A DNA stretch of 64,000 nt from Eonycteris spelaea. Taxonomy: Eukaryota; Chordata; Mammalia; Chiroptera; Pteropodidae. Location: contig PUFA01000027.1 in the NCBI GenBank assembly GCA_003508835.1, positions 1,550,001 through 1,614,000 of the forward strand. Direction: 5' to 3'. Below the pieces are notes generated by a model, which was given only the letters and a program-made list of their open reading frames with translations, made no database searches and was not told the origin of the DNA. Both the position numbers and the translations under genes were made by a program. Each line of letters begins with the position of its first letter. The stretch's first letter is position 1. Of the stretch, positions 61,081 to 64,000 are shown one piece after another.

Positions 61081-64000
61081 TTTTATCATGGGTTCCTTCC
61101 TCCGGCCAGATCATGAGTTTTCAGGTGCATATTAGTTGAATTAATGAATATTTGAGGTCTAGTCAAGTTGTTGTAAATATCAAACAAAATAATGTGTATA
61201 AAACATAAAGCAGGATTTCTAGTGCTTGGTAATATTGATTTTAATACCTTAGAAGTAAATTCTACTAAGTCTTAAAAGCCTCTACCACGTTTTGAAGGAA
61301 AACAAATTATATTCAAATATATAGGGGAAAATAGAGGAGCTGAAAACGATAACGTTGAATAGGAGAGGGTCAACCTTTTTACCCTTGCATTGTTATTTGT
61401 AACAGTGTTTCTGTATTTTTTCCCCTTGGATTTTTACTTCTATTCCTTTGGATTTCTGAAATAGCTATTGATTTGAGACATTTGATATGAACATGCTCAT
61501 TAGTTTCATTCTGGAGAGGATTAGAATTCAACCTAACATGATGACTGGCAATTGATTAGAACACACAGAATAAGAAACAATTGGAAAGTACGAGAAAAAA
61601 GAAAGAGGAGCCCTATGTAGTGTGTGAGAGGAGGGCAAGAAGAATCTGAGTCTGGTTAGACTGCAAGAGACCGCAGAGACTGTGGTTGAGAAGCAGAATC
61701 TGGAGGACCTGTTTGAAAGCAGAGTTTATGGGAATCTTGAAACAATTATTACATTATGCTCTGCACAAGCAGACCTAGAATACCCTACTTTTCAATAAAA
61801 GCAGGGTGTGGGAAAAAGCAGTGAGTTGAAAGAAAATCCACAAACATGAATAAATGCTGAGACATTAAATCTGTATGGATTATTTTCACACAAAAGTTCT
61901 GAGCAGGTTTACGAAAAGGAAGAGAAAATTTTGGAGCTAAACCTTCCTGTTTTCAGGAGTCTCTCCTAAAATCACTTGTAGTAAATCCTAAAGAAGCATT
62001 CCTTCAAAGTCACAGTCCGGTAGGTTACATGGATTAGCGGGATCCTGTCAGTTTGCTGTATTAATTGCTGCTGGGAAAAGGCAGTTGGGCAACATGGAAT
62101 CTGGCTGTATACAGAGTGGTAAGCTGTAATGAACACACAAGAGAAGACATTATTACTGTTCATTTTGCTAGTCCCATATAAAAGACATGGCTGAGAGACT
62201 TAGTGTTTTGGTTAGTTGTTCTGTGGATCAAGAGGATCCAAGAAAATATGAGTTACAGAAAAGAAATAATTTTTGGCCTAAATCTAGCTTTTAATGATGT
62301 CTCTTTTTATTTCAGTATATTATACCAACTGGGATTGGTTAGAGGATAAAACAGCTTTGACTTCTTTAGTATGGCTATACAGGGATTTCTGGGAAGAGAC
62401 AAGGAATAACTTTAAAAGGATGAGAGTGAGCATAATCTTTAATGAGAGGTCAGTAACTTCATGAAGTAAGGCTCCTCATTTTCCTTTATTTTTAATTTCT
62501 AACGATAATATTTCTCAGTTTTTATATTATGACAAAACATATGACTCTCCCCCCCCCACACACACACATTATTTCTATGTCTTTTCTGCTTTATTATTCT
62601 ATTAAATTTCTAAAAAGTACAATCCAATCCATACCCCATTCACAGGACACAGCAATATTAGGGCATATTAGGAAATTGAGAAAGGTGTGCTATAATGGAA
62701 GGCCATGCCTTAATGCAGGGTAAGTGGGGCAGGGGCAAGAGGCAATGACCCATCCCTGGGGCCAAGATGCCATTTGGAACCCATATTTTTTTTTCTTAAT
62801 TAGCAAAATAACTATCGTAACAGCTTTGCTTACTAAACGTGCAGCCTCAGCCTCATGTAATATACACCTATAAAATCAGAGGTTGGCTGATTTCTCAGCA
62901 ACTGGCAGAGATCTGTTATAGGGGGTCTTAACACTACTTTAGGAGTGTTAAATCATAGTTTGCATTTTATCTTTCATCACACTTTGCAAAGGATCTTTAT
63001 TGCTGTTTTAGGTCTCCTGCAAGGAGGGGCCTTATTGGAAGTCTAGTTAGCATTTTGCGTTCTAGAACTTCTACCTGATATAGAATAATCCTGTGTCATT
63101 CCTCTTGCAGTATAAATGTAGTGTTCATTGACTTTCAACTTTTAAATGTCTGTAGTTCAAGTAGTGTTTACCTTCCTATAACCTTATTAACTTGCTCTTG
63201 GGAAGGTCATCTGGCTGTAACATTACCATTCCACTGTTCTCCAGAATGGGTTCAGCAGAAAGGCCAAGAATTCTTATTCTCTCCACGGCTCTAAGTGATT
63301 CTTCACCAAAGCTGTACACTTGGCCAACAAGGACAATCTACTCACATGACAGATACTCTTCAGTTTATAAGTAGGACCATTGATAGAAAGAATGTTTATT
63401 TAACTTAGGAGCATAGTATGCCTTAGTCAAGGCTTGCTTAGTTCCACTTCAAATGAACTTAACAACAACAAAATGTATTAGCTCACTGAACCAGAAAGTC
63501 CAGAAATGATGCTTTCATACAACTGGATCTAGGGTTTCAAATCTTCTCTTTTACAGTCTCTCTATACCCCATGTAATGTTTCTGTTTGTCTCTTCTTCTC
63601 TACGTGATGATCGTTACTTTTTGTGGAAGAAGTCTTCCTCCATTTGGCCAAGGAAGAGGGCCACTTGCAACCACAACTTCACACCATATTAGTTTGAAAG
63701 CCAATAGAAAGAAGGCAATGTTTTTTCCTACAGCTGTGTATCAGTCTGGGGCGAAATTTTCATTGGCCCTGCTGGCATCATGTGCTTATCTTTTTCTACT
63801 CAGTATATTCAGGGAAATGGAGCACTGGGATTACCATTACTAAAGCATAACTGATATCTCATCAGAAACATGTAGAAAAGAGAAAGTATTTTGCAAGAAA
63901 TCAGAGGATGTAGAAGGAAAGTATGCTACACAGCAGAAATTACAGATACTACAGTATGACTCATAAATTGTCTCCCATTAGAATTCTTCTGAGGCTAAAT
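61081..64000. other. non-coding; possible old repeat at right end
   Basis: 62549-62569 is a C-run plus (CA)n. 63440-63840 (TTAGCTCACTGAACCAGAAAGTCC through TGGAGCACTGGGATTACC) looks like an old interspersed element that I cannot name. No exon recognised. Confidence 0.4.

Overview
This is a stretch of mammalian nuclear DNA: AT-rich, gene-poor, and packed with old interspersed repeats of the placental type (MIR, L2, L1 relics, MER5/hAT and Tigger DNA transposons, MaLR LTRs). No bacterial, plasmid or phage organisation is present, and almost all short open frames are chance. The best lineage clue is a pair of SINEs whose heads are 5S rRNA sequences (2262-2473 on + and about 32601-32815 on -). 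They share an A-rich linker and the same non-5S 3' module. Among mammals I know 5S-derived SINEs mainly from fruit bats (the MEG-R families) and the springhare. With no Alu, B1/B2 or young L1 seen, a megabat (Pteropodidae) is my best guess. This is inference, not proof.

The only protein gene I can support is BET1, on the minus strand. It has four coding exons (45167-45149, 41011-40887, 38584-38528, 36860-36705) that join in frame to 118 codons with consensus splice sites. It encodes the ER-Golgi Qc-SNARE BET1. A 3' UTR with several AATAAA signals follows to about 35.7 kb. The CpG-rich promoter lies at about 45.17-45.6 kb and carries a ZNF143/THAP11-type motif. A complete solo ERV1-type LTR (45863-46546, 4-bp target duplication) sits just upstream of this promoter in the same orientation as BET1.

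Layout: 1-35.6 kb is intergenic DNA downstream of BET1, rich in MIR/L2/L1 relics, with both 5S SINEs, a Tigger element and MaLR pieces. 35.7-45.6 kb is BET1, whose introns hold L2 and MER5 relics. 45.8-64 kb is intergenic DNA upstream of BET1 with the solo LTR, two L1 relics, purine-rich tracts and L2/MIR fragments. From the known mammalian gene order (GNG11 - BET1 - COL1A2), the left side should lead toward GNG11 and the right side toward COL1A2, but neither gene is visible here.

Repeat family names and edges were assigned by eye from remembered consensus sequences. They are approximate except where terminal repeats or target duplications are stated.
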